From Aegilops tauschii subsp. strangulata (taxonomy: Eukaryota; Streptophyta; Magnoliopsida; Poales; Poaceae), in the NCBI RefSeq assembly GCF_002575655.3, contig NC_053036.3, forward strand, positions 646,372,736 through 646,436,735: a stretch of DNA of 64,000 nucleotides, written 5' to 3'. Both the position numbers and the translations under genes were made by a program. The notes beneath the pieces are model-generated. The model did not search any database. It saw only the letters and a list, made by a program, of their open reading frames with translations, and was not told the origin of the DNA. Below, one piece after another: positions 44,151 to 54,227 of this stretch (position 1 is its first letter; every line of letters begins with the position of its first letter).

Positions 44151-44479
44151 CGCGTACGTGTACGAGAGAAACACGCATCGCTCGTCCCCCGACATCCCAC
44201 CGTAACCGGGAACTCCCCGAAATTTTCCTCGCCCTCGCTTCTACCACGGTTATTTCCATCATGGACGGCCCAAAGAATGTCATGCAGCTGCGTCTCCGGC
44301 CCGCCAAGGATGAAAAGCCCATTTTCTGCCATGATTTTTTGTCATAGAAGTAGGAGCCCACCACATCTATGATGATACCGGGTTTTGTCACAATTATCGT
44401 CATAGAAGTGTCATATGTATGACAGAAATTTTTTTCGTTCGGCCCAAAATGTCACGGATGTGTCTTTTTTTTTGTAGTG

Positions 44480-44680
44480 TACCCCCACGACAAGAGTCGG
44501 GATTCTTCGTCCTCTCATATATTGTGGAGACTCGACAGACTTAAAGTCAACCCGAAATATCGTTTAATTATCTTTCTAAAAGAGGATTTGGCTGGTCTCA
44601 CCTCGATGTCGGAGGGGGTCGGTGACGGGGACGACGGCGGGGATGATGGAGGGGCCGGGGGCTCCTAGATTTCTGCGAAA
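44480..44680. repeat. Outer-CACTA tandem repeat, resumed
   Basis: CCCCACGACAAGAGTCGGGA to TCTTCGTCCTCTCATATATT continues the unit cut at 6725, then runs into CCGGGGGCTCC at about 44665. Confidence 0.85.
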
Positions 44681-44931
44681 ACAAAAACCCTATAAGCTAT
44701 CAACTAATCATATGCATATGCCTTGCATAGTGCTCTCCAATTTTAGCATTCAAAGTAGGAGTAGTTTTCCAATTTGAGCATTCAATAAGCAAAATCAAAT
44801 CACAAAATAAAGTAGTTCAAATTAGGATGCATTCAATTATAAGCAAAACTACATCATCTCCATGCGTCCGTACATCGTCGAATATTATCACTAATACACC
44901 TCGAATACTATCATACATATCGCCAGTACAG

Positions 44932-45234
44932 CTAGAACCGTAGCGCCCGACAGGTATCGGCGCGGGCGGTGGACACCCAAAGGGAAGGAACCATCACAGG
45001 ATCATAGCTCCAGTGAGATCCCTGAAGAACCTGCCAGGTATTGAACAACCTGCCCTCCAACGCAACCATGTAGCGACGGACGTGCTGGTCCTCCTCGCTG
45101 ACACGGTGACGTACCACCTCCGCGGTGTCCGGAAGCCTCGACACCGTCACTGGCCCACGCGACCGCCACCAAACAAGTATCGGGTCAACAACGGGCTGGC
45201 TCCTCACCAACCTACGCCCCCCGGAAGGTAGCAC
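44932..45234 (-). pseudogene. CACTA-associated ORF fragment, unknown function
   Basis: Minus-strand frame with PILVWWRSRGPVTVSRLPDT, EDQHVRRYMVALEGRLFNTW and VPSLWVSTARADTCRALRF. It looks like a real exon (regular charged and aromatic pattern) and probably belongs to the same accessory gene as 5126-6342, separated from it by the inner CACTA. I cannot name a domain. Confidence 0.5.
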
Positions 45235-45554
45235 CTCCCAAAACCAGCCCGGCGGAGCCCAGTCCCGGACATGACCCCTCTGATCATGCCGGCCTCCTCC
45301 GCCGAGTCAACGAAGAGGATGCGGGATAGGCATCGTCGACGTCGATGCGGGAATAATTGCTTTAACTAAAAAAACAAACTAGTTCTATTAATTTCCTTAC
45401 TATAAATAGAATAAAGTAGTACTTACTAAAAATAAACTAGCTAGTTTAACTGGTTCTATTATTTTTCTAACTAATTCTATTAAACATTTTCTAAGTAGTA
45501 CTTACTAAAAGTTATCGGGGAGGGGGGTACGTATGTCGACAACGACATACCCGA

Positions 45555-45885
45555 TAAAAAAATAAGAAGAGGAAGAAGAAGAAAAAAAAGAGAAGAAGAA
45601 GAAAGGAATAGAGGAGGAGATCGAAGAAAAGAAAAAGAAAAAAGAGAGGAGAAGAAGAAGGAATAGAGGAGAAGAAGAAAAAATAGAATAATATATTATT
45701 CTATTTCTTCTTCTTCTCCTCTACTTCTTCTTCTTCTACTCTTTTTTTTCTCCTTTTTCATCTTCGTATTTATTTCTCCTCTTCTTCCTCTCCTCTTCTT
45801 CTTATTCTTCTTCTTCTTCTTCTCCTTCTTCCTCTTCTTATTTTTCCTTTTTTCTCTCCTTCTTTTTCTTCTAAATATGAACATA
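45555..45885. repeat. Purine block and pyrimidine block forming a large palindrome
   Basis: 45565-45685 is almost pure purine on the plus strand (GAAGAAGAA/GAGGAGA), 45698-45880 almost pure pyrimidine (TTCTTCTTC/TCCTCT). The centre AAATAGAATAATATATTATT plus CTATTT is a perfect inverted repeat about 45684-45710. Confidence 0.9.
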
Positions 45886-46210
45886 CATAAATGACTTTGA
45901 TCACACACAATTTTCATATTCCTACACAATATGAATATATACATAAATTGACAAAAAAATCATAAAAATTCTATGAACAAAATTACAATAGAAAAAATCA
46001 TAAAAATTCTATGAAAAAATTGATATATTCTTTGCATATATATGAACATACAAACATTTGCGTTTTCAATAATAATATCACCAAAAAAATCTAAACTACA
46101 CATCTAAATTAATACAACTAAATTACAAATCTAAACTAAATTACAACAACTAAATTAACTACACATCTAACTACACATCAAAATTAATACAACTAAATTA
46201 CAAATCTAGA
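45886..46210. other. AT-rich spacer
   Basis: No gene. Contains repeats of ACTAAATTACAAATCTA and ACACATCTAA (46090-46210). Confidence 0.6.
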
Positions 46211-46553
46211 CTACACATATATAATAGCTAGGGGGCACGGCGGCGCGGCGGCAGCGGCGGCAGCCATTACAGGGAGGAGGAGGAGGGGATCGGGGCGGCG
46301 CTCACAGGCTGCGCGGTGATGGCGACGAGGAGGCAGCGTCGGGGCAGGGGCGGCGCGGGGCGGCGACGGCGTCGGGGCGTGGCGCTGGGGCGCGGCCGGC
46401 GATGGCATGGGCTCGAGGGTGGCGGACGGCGTCGGCATGGGCTCGGGGGCACGGGCGACGGCGGCGGGGCAGCCTGGCGGCGTCGAGGAGGTCGGCGTCG
46501 TTGGGCGGCTACTGGCGATGAAATCTGAAAAAATGCTAAGGGTTGGCTTATAT
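46211..46553 (-). other. GC-rich promoter/first-exon block of the outer CACTA
   Basis: Minus-strand frame rich in Pro/Ala (SSRPTTPTSSTPPGCPAA). A TATATAAG-like box (CTTATATAGG on the plus strand, 46538-46547) sits between it and the repeats, so a leftward transcript could start here. A comparable arrangement occurs at 49615-49890 (TATATATA box at 49879-49886). Confidence 0.45.
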
Positions 46554-46850
46554 AGGAAAGGCTTTAGTCCCAGTTCGTGGCACGAACCGGTACCAAAGCC
46601 CACCTTCAGTCCCGGTTGGTGCCACCAACCGGGACCAAAGGCCTCTTTTCAGCAGCCCAAAAGGGCGGGAAGCAGAGGCCTTTGGTCCCGGTTGGTGGCA
46701 CAAACCGGGACTAAAGGGTGGGCATTGGTACCGGTTGGTGCCACGAACCGGTACCAATGTATGCCTTTAGTACCGGTTGGTGGCACCAACCGGGACTAAA
46801 GGCATTGTGCTGCCCGCATCGCGGCACGAAAGTTTAGTCCCACCTCGCTA
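46554..46850. repeat. Internal block of CACTA subterminal-type repeats
   Basis: Seven or more copies of CCCGGTTGGTGGCACCAACC-type palindromes joined to GGGACTAAAGG or GGTACCAATG. Such repeats belong near the ends of CACTA elements; here they lie 3.3 kb inside, with no TIR beside them, so the outer element is probably a composite of two related copies. Confidence 0.82.
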
Positions 46851-47484
46851 GCTGAGGGAGCTCGAGAGTGGTTTATAAGCCCCACTCCCGCTGCCCTCTC
46901 GAGTTCATCTCGAATGCAGGTTTTCGGGCCTAAACACACTGTATCTGCCTGTGGGCCTATTGGGCCTTCTACGGGCCTGAATCCTGGCCCATGGGTGGGT
47001 TTCTAGTCGTATTCAGGCCGTGGTGGCCCAATAGGTGGCGTTTTTTTTCCCAGTTTATTTCTTTTATTGTTTGCTTTATTTATTTTATTTTGTTTCTACT
47101 TACAACAAAATACTTATTTATTTTATTTTATTTTGTTTCTAGTTACTTATTTATTTTATTTTATGATAATTCTTTTTGCTATTAAAGTTTCTAACAAAAA
47201 AAGTTCTCTATGAAAATTCTTTTTGCTTTTAATGATTTTGAACAGAAAAAACTTTGATAATTTTAGTTGCATCAATTTTATATAATTTTAGTTTCAGTAA
47301 TATTAGAGGTTGCTTATAATGTTTTGAACAGAAAATACGTTGATAATTTTAGTTTCATAAATTTTATTTATGTTATTAAAGTTTATTTTATTTTGTTTCT
47401 ACTTATATATTTTATTAAAGTTTATTTTATTCTGTTTCTAATTACTTATTTATTTTTATACCATGAAATTGAAAAGCACTAGAA
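46851..47484. other. Spacer of outer CACTA
   Basis: 46860-47040 carries TTTATAAGCCCCACTC and GGCCTATTGGGCC; 47040-47480 is T-rich with repeated TTTATTTTATTTT and AATTCTTTTTGCT. No gene. Confidence 0.55.
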
Positions 47485-47720
47485 ATGAACTCTGAAAAGG
47501 TTCAAAGTTGGCATGGTATCATCATTTCACCCACATAGCATGTGCAAGAAAGTAGAGAGGGTTACGGCAAAAACTGGATGCACTTCGTGTACAAAACGGA
47601 CAATCTGTTTCGAAGTATCAGGATTTCATACGAAAACTCGTCTGTTACAACAGGCATTTCAAATGAACTACGAAAAGGTTGAAAGTTGGCATGGTATCAT
47701 CATAATAGTTGTGGAGAGAA
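47485..47720. repeat. 178-bp tandem repeat, about 1.3 units
   Basis: ATGAACT(C/A)(T/C)GAAAAGGTT followed by AAAGTTGGCATGGTATCATC at 47485 and 47663. Directly 3' of the transposase stop codon. Confidence 0.85.
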
Positions 47721-47725
47721 AGTCT

Positions 47726-48828
47726 TCACTTTTTTTTCACTTGTGCGCTTTGCTTATTGCGCCGTAACCATGGATAATCTTCATCGTTTATCAGGATGTT
47801 TGGGTCAGCCTTGACTTTGAAGGGAGGAATTTCATGAAACTTTTCATAATCTTCAGACATGTCTGTCTTGCCCTCCACTCCCACAATGTCCCTTTTTCCT
47901 GAAAGAACTATGTGGCGCTTTGGCTCATCGTATGATGTATTCGCTTCCTTATCTTTTCTTTTTCTCGGTCTGGTAGACATGTCCTTCACATAGATAACCT
48001 GTGCCACATCATTGGCTAGGACGAACGGTTCGTCAGTGTACCCAAGATTGTTCAGATCCACTGTTGTCGTTCCGTACTGTGGGTCTACCTGTACCCCGCC
48101 TCCTGACAGATTGACCCATTTGCACTTAAACAAAGGGACCTTAAAATCATGTCCGTAGTCAAGTTCCCATATGTCCATTATGTAACCATAATATGTGTCC
48201 TTTCCCCTCTCGGTTGCTGCATCAAAGCGGACACCGCTGTTTTGGTTGGTTCTCTTTTGATCTTGGGTGATCGTGCAAAATGTATTCCCATTTATCTCGT
48301 ATCCTTTGTAAGTCAATACAGTCGAGGATGGTCCCCTAGACAATGAGTACAACTCATCACAAACAGTGGTGTCACCTCTCAGACGTGTTTCCAACCAACT
48401 GCTAAAAGTCCTGATGTGTTCACATGTAATCCAGTCGTCACACTGCTCCGGGTGTTTGAAGCGCAGACTGTTCTTGTGTTCATCGACATACGAGGTCACC
48501 AAGGTAGAGTTCTGTAGAACTGTGTAGTGTGCTTGAGACCAAGAATGCCCGTCCCTACATATTATTGCTACCCCTCCTAGTGTGCCTTTTCCAGTCAGTC
48601 TCCCATCATACCGCGATTTAGGGAGACCTATCTTCTTAAGGCCAGGAATGAAGTCAACACAAAACCCAATGACATCCTCTGTTTGATGGCCCATGTAGAT
48701 GTTTCCTTCTGGCCTAGCACGGTTACGGACATATTTCTTTAGGACTCCCATGAACCTCTCAAAGGGGAACATATTGTGTAGAAATACAGGGCCCAGAATG
48801 ACAATCTCGTCGAGTACATGAACTAGGA
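47726..48828 (-). pseudogene. CACTA TNP2-type transposase, C-terminal part (DUF4218/DUF4216)
   Basis: Minus-strand frame of about 367 residues to the stop at 47726. It opens inside the DUF4218 region (VLDEIVILGPVFLHNMFPFE, RFMGVLKKYVRNRARPEGN, then CRDGHSWSQAHYTVLQNS) and continues through DUF4216 (TYYGYIMDIWELDYGHDFKV, then FKCKWVNLSGGGVQVD) to a basic tail (RPRKRKDKEAN, RRNKQSAQVKKK). In full-length proteins the transposase core with its catalytic acidic residues lies N-terminal of this; here it is replaced by Angela LTR sequence at 48828. The frame is otherwise open. Inactive as a transposase. Confidence 0.88.
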
Positions 48829-49614
48829 CGTCTCCGGTCAATAACCAATAGCGGAACCTGGATGCTCATATTGGCTCCCACATATTCTACGAAGATCTTT
48901 ATGGTCAGACCGCATAACAACATACGTTGTTCCCTTTGTCATCGGTATGTTACTTGCTCGAGATTCGATCGTCGGTATCTCAATACCTAGTTCAATCTCG
49001 TTACCGGCAAGTCTCTTTACTCATTCCGTAATACATCATCCCACAACTAACTCATTAGTTGCCATGCTTGCAAGGCTTAAGTGATGTGCATTACCGAGAG
49101 GGCCCAGAGATACCTCTCTAACAATCGGGGTGACAAATCCTAATCTCAAAATACGCCAACCCAACAAGTACCTTCGGAGACACCTGTAGAGCACCTTTAT
49201 AATCACCCAGTTATGTTGTGACGTTTGGTAGCACACAAAGTGTTCCTCCGGTAAACGGGAGTTGCATAATCTCATAGTCATAGGAACATGTATAAGTCAT
49301 GAAGAAAGCAATAGCAACATACTAAACGATCGTGTGCTAAGCTAACGGAATGGGTCAAGTCAATCACATCATTCTCCTAATGATATGATCCCGTTAATCA
49401 AATGACAACTCATGTCTATGGCTAGGAAACATAACCATCTTTGATCAACGAGCTTGTCAAGTGGAGGCATACTAGTGACACTCTGTTTGTCTATGTATTC
49501 ACACATGTATCATGTTTCCGGTTAAGACAATTCTAGCATGAATAATAAACATTTATCATGATATAAGGAAATAAATAAGTACTTTATTATTGCCTCTAGG
49601 GCATATTTCCTTCA
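48828..49614 (-). mobile_element. Partial Angela/BARE-type copia LTR
   Basis: On the minus strand it starts TGAAGGAAATATGCCCTAGA at 49614, the typical start of the Angela/BARE/WIS LTR, and follows that LTR for about 790 bp (including AACGGGATCATATCATTAGG and GGTTATTGACCGGAGACG), then stops abruptly at 48828. The rest of the LTR and the internal region are missing, and I see no matching 5-bp duplication, so this is a junction left by deletion. Confidence 0.88.
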
Positions 49615-49889
49615 GGTGCCGGCGACGAGATCGGCACGGGCGATCGACGGCGGTGAAGACGAGGACGGGGCGTGACGGACCGCTAAACCTAGACAAATCT
49701 TGGAAAAAATGGAGCTCGGTGCTCGAGCTTCGAGAGGAGAAAGCTTAACTAATGTGGCTCGGGCATTCCATCGAACACCTCATTTGCATAGGAGATGAGC
49801 TAGAGCACCCAATGCCCTCCCCCTCGCCGGCCAGCAAAAAACAGAGCACTGTGGAGTGCTCTGCTCACCGGCGATGGGGTATATATAGG
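49615..49889. other. Outer-CACTA right-end promoter region
   Basis: GC-rich, with GCCGGCGACGAG sequence and a TATATATA box at 49879-49886, resembling the block at 46211-46553. No complete gene. Confidence 0.45.
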
Positions 49890-50186
49890 CAACTCATTAG
49901 TCCCGGTTCGTGGCTAGAACCGGGACTAAAGGCCATCCTTCTGTCCCAGTTCCTGCCACGAACCGGGACCAATGGTTGTGGGCCAGGAGCGAGGCCCGTT
50001 GGTCACGGTTCGTGCCAAGAACCGGGACAAATGGGCCCAGACGAACAGGGACCAATGCGCATGAGGCCCCGGCCGGCCCCCTGGGCTCACGAACTGGGAC
50101 AAATGCCTCCATTGGTCCCGGTTCGTGGCAGAACCGGGACTAATGGGCTGGCCAGGCCCGAATGAAAGCCCCTTTTTCTACTAGTG
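49890..50186. repeat. Right subterminal repeats of outer CACTA
   Basis: Copies of GTCCCGGTTCGTGGC and GAACCGGGAC(T/C)AA in both orientations, ending in CCTTTTTCTACTAGTG. Confidence 0.88.
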
Positions 50187-52600
50187 TTGCTACACAAAAA
50201 TCTTAATCTTTACGGGCAAAGGAGCCTCCCACAAGGTGGAAAGCCAGGGGATGGTGGATGACTTGCATAATGTCAGGTATGCCATGTTCACCGAGAACTC
50301 ACCCGCTGGTGCCAACCGCTAGGACACTGTGTCCGGAGATTCCGATAACACTGGTTGTACGGCTGCCCGCAGTCTAGTCATCTTCACTCTCCGCTTGGCC
50401 AAATGTACGACGAAATCGGATGTCCCATTGCCCAGATCTGAAGGCCTCGGAGACGATCAATAGCGGGTCCGCACAAATTGAGAATAGGCCAGGAAAGACC
50501 ACCATTAGTGGCTCGGTACCCACCCAATGGTCTAGCAAAATTGTGTTCCCTCCCCATTCCCTTGATAGAAGGAATCCCTAGGCAGATTTCCTCCTTGATA
50601 TTTTGGATAGAACGCCAAAACTAGGACCCTCCTGCGCGGGAGCGGGCCAGGAGAGGCTCATCCCTAAGGTATTTTGCCTGAAGGAGCTGAAGCCACAAAT
50701 TTCCCTCTCCTCGCAGGATCCGCCAGACCCAAGTGAAGCATGGTTGCGACGTTCATACGACAGGAGGCCATAATACCCAGGCCTTCCCAGTCCTTGGTCA
50801 TACAAATGTCCACCCACTTGACCGTGTGGTACTTCTGGCGGCCATAGGCAGCCTGCCAGAAGAACCTAGAGAGCTCCTCATCGAAGGAGCCATGAACGCC
50901 CTCTGGTACGATATACAACACCATCATGTACAAGGGGAGACTCGTGAGGTTAGAGCTAATAAGGACCGATTTACTCCCTTTGGATGTAAACCTCCCACGC
51001 CACGGCTCGGCCCAGGATGTCACTCGGCCCACTAGCGGGTCGAACACACTCATTAGGACCTTCGGATCAGCCATCGGCAACCCCAAGTATGTATTGGGAA
51101 AAGAGGCCGGCCTTCAGTTTAAGTTGTTCGCGATCCATTGGTGTTCTTCTGCCAAGAATTGTAGGATAACGACCTCACTCTTATCAAAGTTGATATTTAG
51201 TCCCGACATAGCTCCAAAACTGAGGAGTAGGAACTTAACATTCACGATGTCAAGGTCCGACCCCTCGACCATAATCATGGTGTCATCAGCATATTGTAGA
51301 TGAGTGACACCACCCCTAGGGATCAAATGACCCACTACCCCCGAGAGGTGGCCATCCCTCCTAGTTTTATCTAGGATGCCAGCCAAAGCTTCAACGACCA
51401 GGTTGAAGAGAAGGGGGGGGATGTCGGGTCCCCTTGCTTCACTCCCCCAGAGGACTTAATGAATGGTCCCACCTCGCCATTAATATTAATTGCCGTATTA
51501 CCATACCGAATCAACCGCATGATCCAAGAACCCCATCTATCATCAAAGCCCCCACGCTGAAGTGCTAATCGTAAGAAGGACCAATCCAGACGATCGTAAG
51601 CCTTTTCGAAGTCCAACTTGAGGAAGACGCCCTTATGTCCTCGCGTTTTGACCTTGTCGACAATCTCGGGAAGGGCGAGGATGCCATCATGTATCTTTTG
51701 TCCCTTATTCATAAATGTAGTCTGCAGGGGGTGATCTAGCCGTTCCGCTACAGGGGCTAGTCGGGTCGCGCAAAGTTTGAAAAGGATGCGTTCAAGTACA
51801 TTGATCACTGTGATAGGTCTAAAGTAGCTTATGTCGGTACCCCCAACTACTTTGGGGATCAGGGTAATGACACCATAATTTATTCAGGACATGTCGAAGG
51901 TCCCAATATAGAATTGGTGGAACATCGGCATGATCAACGGCTCCAACGCATTCTAGAACTTCAGGAATATGGCCACCGACAAGCCATCTGGCCCAGGGGC
52001 CTACCCCTCCTTCATAGAGGCGATGGCCGTACCCACCTCTTCTGGTAAGAATGGGAGAGTTAATTCCACATTCGCACACTGAGAGACTCTGTCCGCGGTT
52101 TCCAGAAGTCATCCTCTAGAGACACCCACTACGGGGTTCTGTCATGAAGAGCTCCTTAAAAAGGAAATAATGTGGGAACTAATCTCATCCGGGTGATTAG
52201 AAGGTTGTCGTCCTCTCAAAAACATGGGATGGAACACTTTCCGCGACGGTCATTGGCAATCGCCTGGAAATACGCGGTATTGCCATCACCTTGGAGGAGC
52301 CACTACTGGCCCCCGCGGCATTGCCAAAATATTTCTTCACCCTTGATTATCTCCATTAGCGACGATTCAAGGGAGTACCATCTAATCCAATCATTGACCG
52401 AGAGGCCTTTCAAATCAGCCACCTCATCTAGGGCCTTAATCTGGTCTAACAAGGCCCCTTTATGGGTCCTGAGGTCCACGCCAAGGTTGGCACCCCACCC
52501 CCGCATGAACTGAAGGGTGAACTTAGTGAAGTGGTGCCAAATTTCCATAGTGTAGAACGACCAAGGCGGATTTGCCGCGGCTGTTAACCACAGGTCCCGA
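50187..52600 (-). mobile_element. LINE fragment 2: reverse transcriptase region
   Basis: Minus strand. 52600-52303: VDLRTHKGALLDQIKALDEV and SLMEIIKGEEIFWQCRGGQ, the linker before the RT of plant L1-type LINEs. 51808-51371: RILFKLCATRLAPVAERL, HDGILALPEIVDKVKTRGHK, LKLDFEKAYDRLDWSFLRLA and GGVKQGDPTSP. A G-run at 51413-51421 shifts the frame; 51386-51114 continues AGILDKTRRDGHL and THLQYADDTMIMVEGSDLD, with the catalytic YADD. After 51114 similarity continues in pieces to 50187. Several stops between blocks make this copy inactive. Bounded by the gypsy element and by the outer CACTA. Confidence 0.88.
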
Positions 52601-54121
52601 TGATACATCCATTTTGCATCATGCTTTTATATCAATATTTATTGCATTACGGGCTGTTATTACACATTATGTCACAATACTTATGCCTATTCTCTCTTAT
52701 TTTACAAGGTTTACATAAGGAGGGAGAATGCTGGCAGCTGGAATTCTGGGCTAGAAAAGGAGCAAATATTAGGGACCTATTCTGCACAACTCCAAAAGTC
52801 CTGAAACTCCACGGAAGTTATTTTTGGAAATAACAAAAAATACTGAGCGGAAGAAATACGTTAGGGGGGCCTCCATCTGTCCACGAGGGTGGGGGGCGCG
52901 CCCTACCCCCCTGAGCGCGCCCCTACCTCGTGGGCCCCCTGTTGGCCCTCCGATGCCCATCTTCTGCTATATGAAGTCTTTCGTCCGAAGAAAAATCATA
53001 AGCAAGCTTTCGGGACGAGACTCCGCCGCCACGAGGCGGAACCTTGGCGGAACCAATCTAGGGCTCCGGCAGAGCTGTTCTGCCGGGGACACTTCCCTCC
53101 GGGAGGGGGAAATCATCGCCATCATCATCACCAACGCTCCTCTCATCGGGAGAGGGCAATCTCCATCAACATCTTCACCAGCACCATCTCCTCTCAAACC
53201 CTAGTTCATCTCTTGTATCCAATTTTTGTCTCTAAGTCTGGGATTGGTACCTGTAGGTTGCTAGTAGTGTTGATTACTCCTTGTAGTTGATGCTAGTTGG
53301 TTTATTTGGTGGAAGATCATATGTTCAGATCCTTTATGCATATTAATACCCCTCTGATTATGAACATGAATATGCTTTGTGAGTAGTTACGTTTGTTCCT
53401 GAGGACATGGGAGAAGTCTTGCTATTAGTAGTCATGTGAATTTGGTATTCGTTCGATATTTTGATGAGATGTATGTTGTCTATCCTCTAGTGGTGTTATG
53501 TGAACGTCCACTACATAACACTTCACCATTATTTGGGCCTAGAGGAAGGCATTGGGAAATAATAAGTAGATGATGGGTTGCTAGAGTGACAGAAGCTTAA
53601 ACCCTAGTTTATGCGTTGCTTCGTAAGGGGCTGATTTGGATCCATATGTTTCATGCTATGCTTCGGTTTACCTTAATACTTTTGTTGTAGTTGCGGATGC
53701 TTGCAATAGAGGTTAATCATAAGTAGGATGCTTGTTCAAGTAAGGACAGCACCCAAGCACCGGTCCACCCACATATCAAATTATCAAAGTACCGAACGCG
53801 AATCATATGAACGTGATGAAAACTAGCTTGACGATAATTCCCATGTGTCCTTGGGAGCGCTTTTCTCTATATAAGAGGTTGTCCAGGCTTGTCCTTTGCT
53901 ACAAAAAGGATTGGGCCATCTTGCTGCACTTTATTTACTTTTGTTACTTGTTGCTCGTTACAAATTATCCTATCACAAAACTATCTGTTACCTATAATTT
54001 CAGTGCTTGCAGAGAATACCTTGCTGAAAACTGCTTATCATTTCCTTCTGCTCCTCGTTGGGTTCGACACTCTTACTTATCTAAAGGACTACGATAGATC
54101 CCCTATACTTCTGGGTCATCA
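52601..54121 (+). repeat. gypsy 5' LTR
   Basis: 1521 bp, TGATACATCC...GGGTCATCA. A GC-rich foldback (GAGGGTGGGGGGCGCGCCC with a GGGCGCGCC relative) lies at about 52885-52925. Open frames within are not genes. Confidence 0.95.
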
Positions 54122-54128
54122 AGACTCT

Positions 54129-54151
54129 TTTCTGGCGCCGTTGCCGGGGAG
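54129..54151 (+). other. gypsy primer binding site region
   Basis: TTCTGGCGCCGTTGCCGGGG lies a few bases after the 5' LTR; this sequence is shared by several Triticeae gypsy families at this position. I cannot name the tRNA with certainty. Confidence 0.6.
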
Positions 54152-54227
54152 TGAAGCGCCTTTGGTAGGTGGAATTTGGTAAGGAAAAATTTATATAGTG
54201 TGCTGAAATTTACTGTCACTTGTTACT

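Larger units (their letters stand above)
6726..44479. mobile_element. Inner CACTA (En/Spm) DNA transposon, 37.8 kb, gene-carrying
   Basis: The left end is CACTACAAAAAAATACACTT at 6726; the right end is its inverse, ACGGATGTGTCTTTTTTTTT followed by GTAGTG, ending at 44479. The 3-bp target duplication TAC flanks it (6723-6725 and 44480-44482). Long subterminal repeat regions lie at both ends (6726-8040 and about 40380-44479). It has a broken En/Spm TNPA-like gene (8330-11960) and no TNP2-type transposase that I can find, so it should move only in trans. It carries captured or novel genes at 17.3, 19.2, 20.1, 21.6, 34.8 and 39.7 kb, and a LARD inserted at 22715-34437. Without the LARD it is about 26 kb. 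Confidence 0.93.
40380..44479. repeat. Right subterminal region of inner CACTA
   Basis: About 4.1 kb of layered repeats with no gene. Landmarks: GGCTGACTTGTGGGCCTACC at 40420 and 42217, GGGACCCACC units, GGTCCTGTTCATC units and CGGGTTCAGTTAGAGCC units, ending in TGTCATAGAAG/GTCACGGATGTG sequence that mirrors the left end. Long open frames on both strands across 42960-44060 are repeat artefacts. Confidence 0.85.
4452..50186 (-). mobile_element. Outer CACTA (En/Spm) DNA transposon, 45.7 kb with nested insertions
   Basis: The left end is CACTAGTAGAAAAAGG at 4452 and the right end is its inverse, CCTTTTTCTACTAGTG, ending at 50186. Both ends are flanked by TTG (4449-4451 and 50187-50189), the 3-bp target duplication expected of CACTA elements. 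Subterminal repeats of the CCCGGTT/AACCGGGAC type lie inside both ends. Without the inner element the copy is about 8 kb. Genes read on the minus strand: a truncated transposase (47726-48828) and a B3-like accessory gene (5126-6342). It interrupts the LINE and is interrupted at 6725/44480 by a second CACTA. Lacking the transposase N-terminal part, it should be non-autonomous. Confidence 0.93.

Noticed and set aside
45696..45944. Lys/Arg/Glu-rich minus-strand frame
   Set aside because: Produced by the GAA/TTC simple-sequence palindrome.
46407..46799. Frames across 46407-46799 on both strands
   Set aside because: Translations of CACTA subterminal palindromes (GTNRYQ-type repeats).
52824..53290. 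Frames in the gypsy LTRs (also 61201-61664)
   Set aside because: Within LTR sequence upstream of gag; not conserved in frame between the two LTRs.
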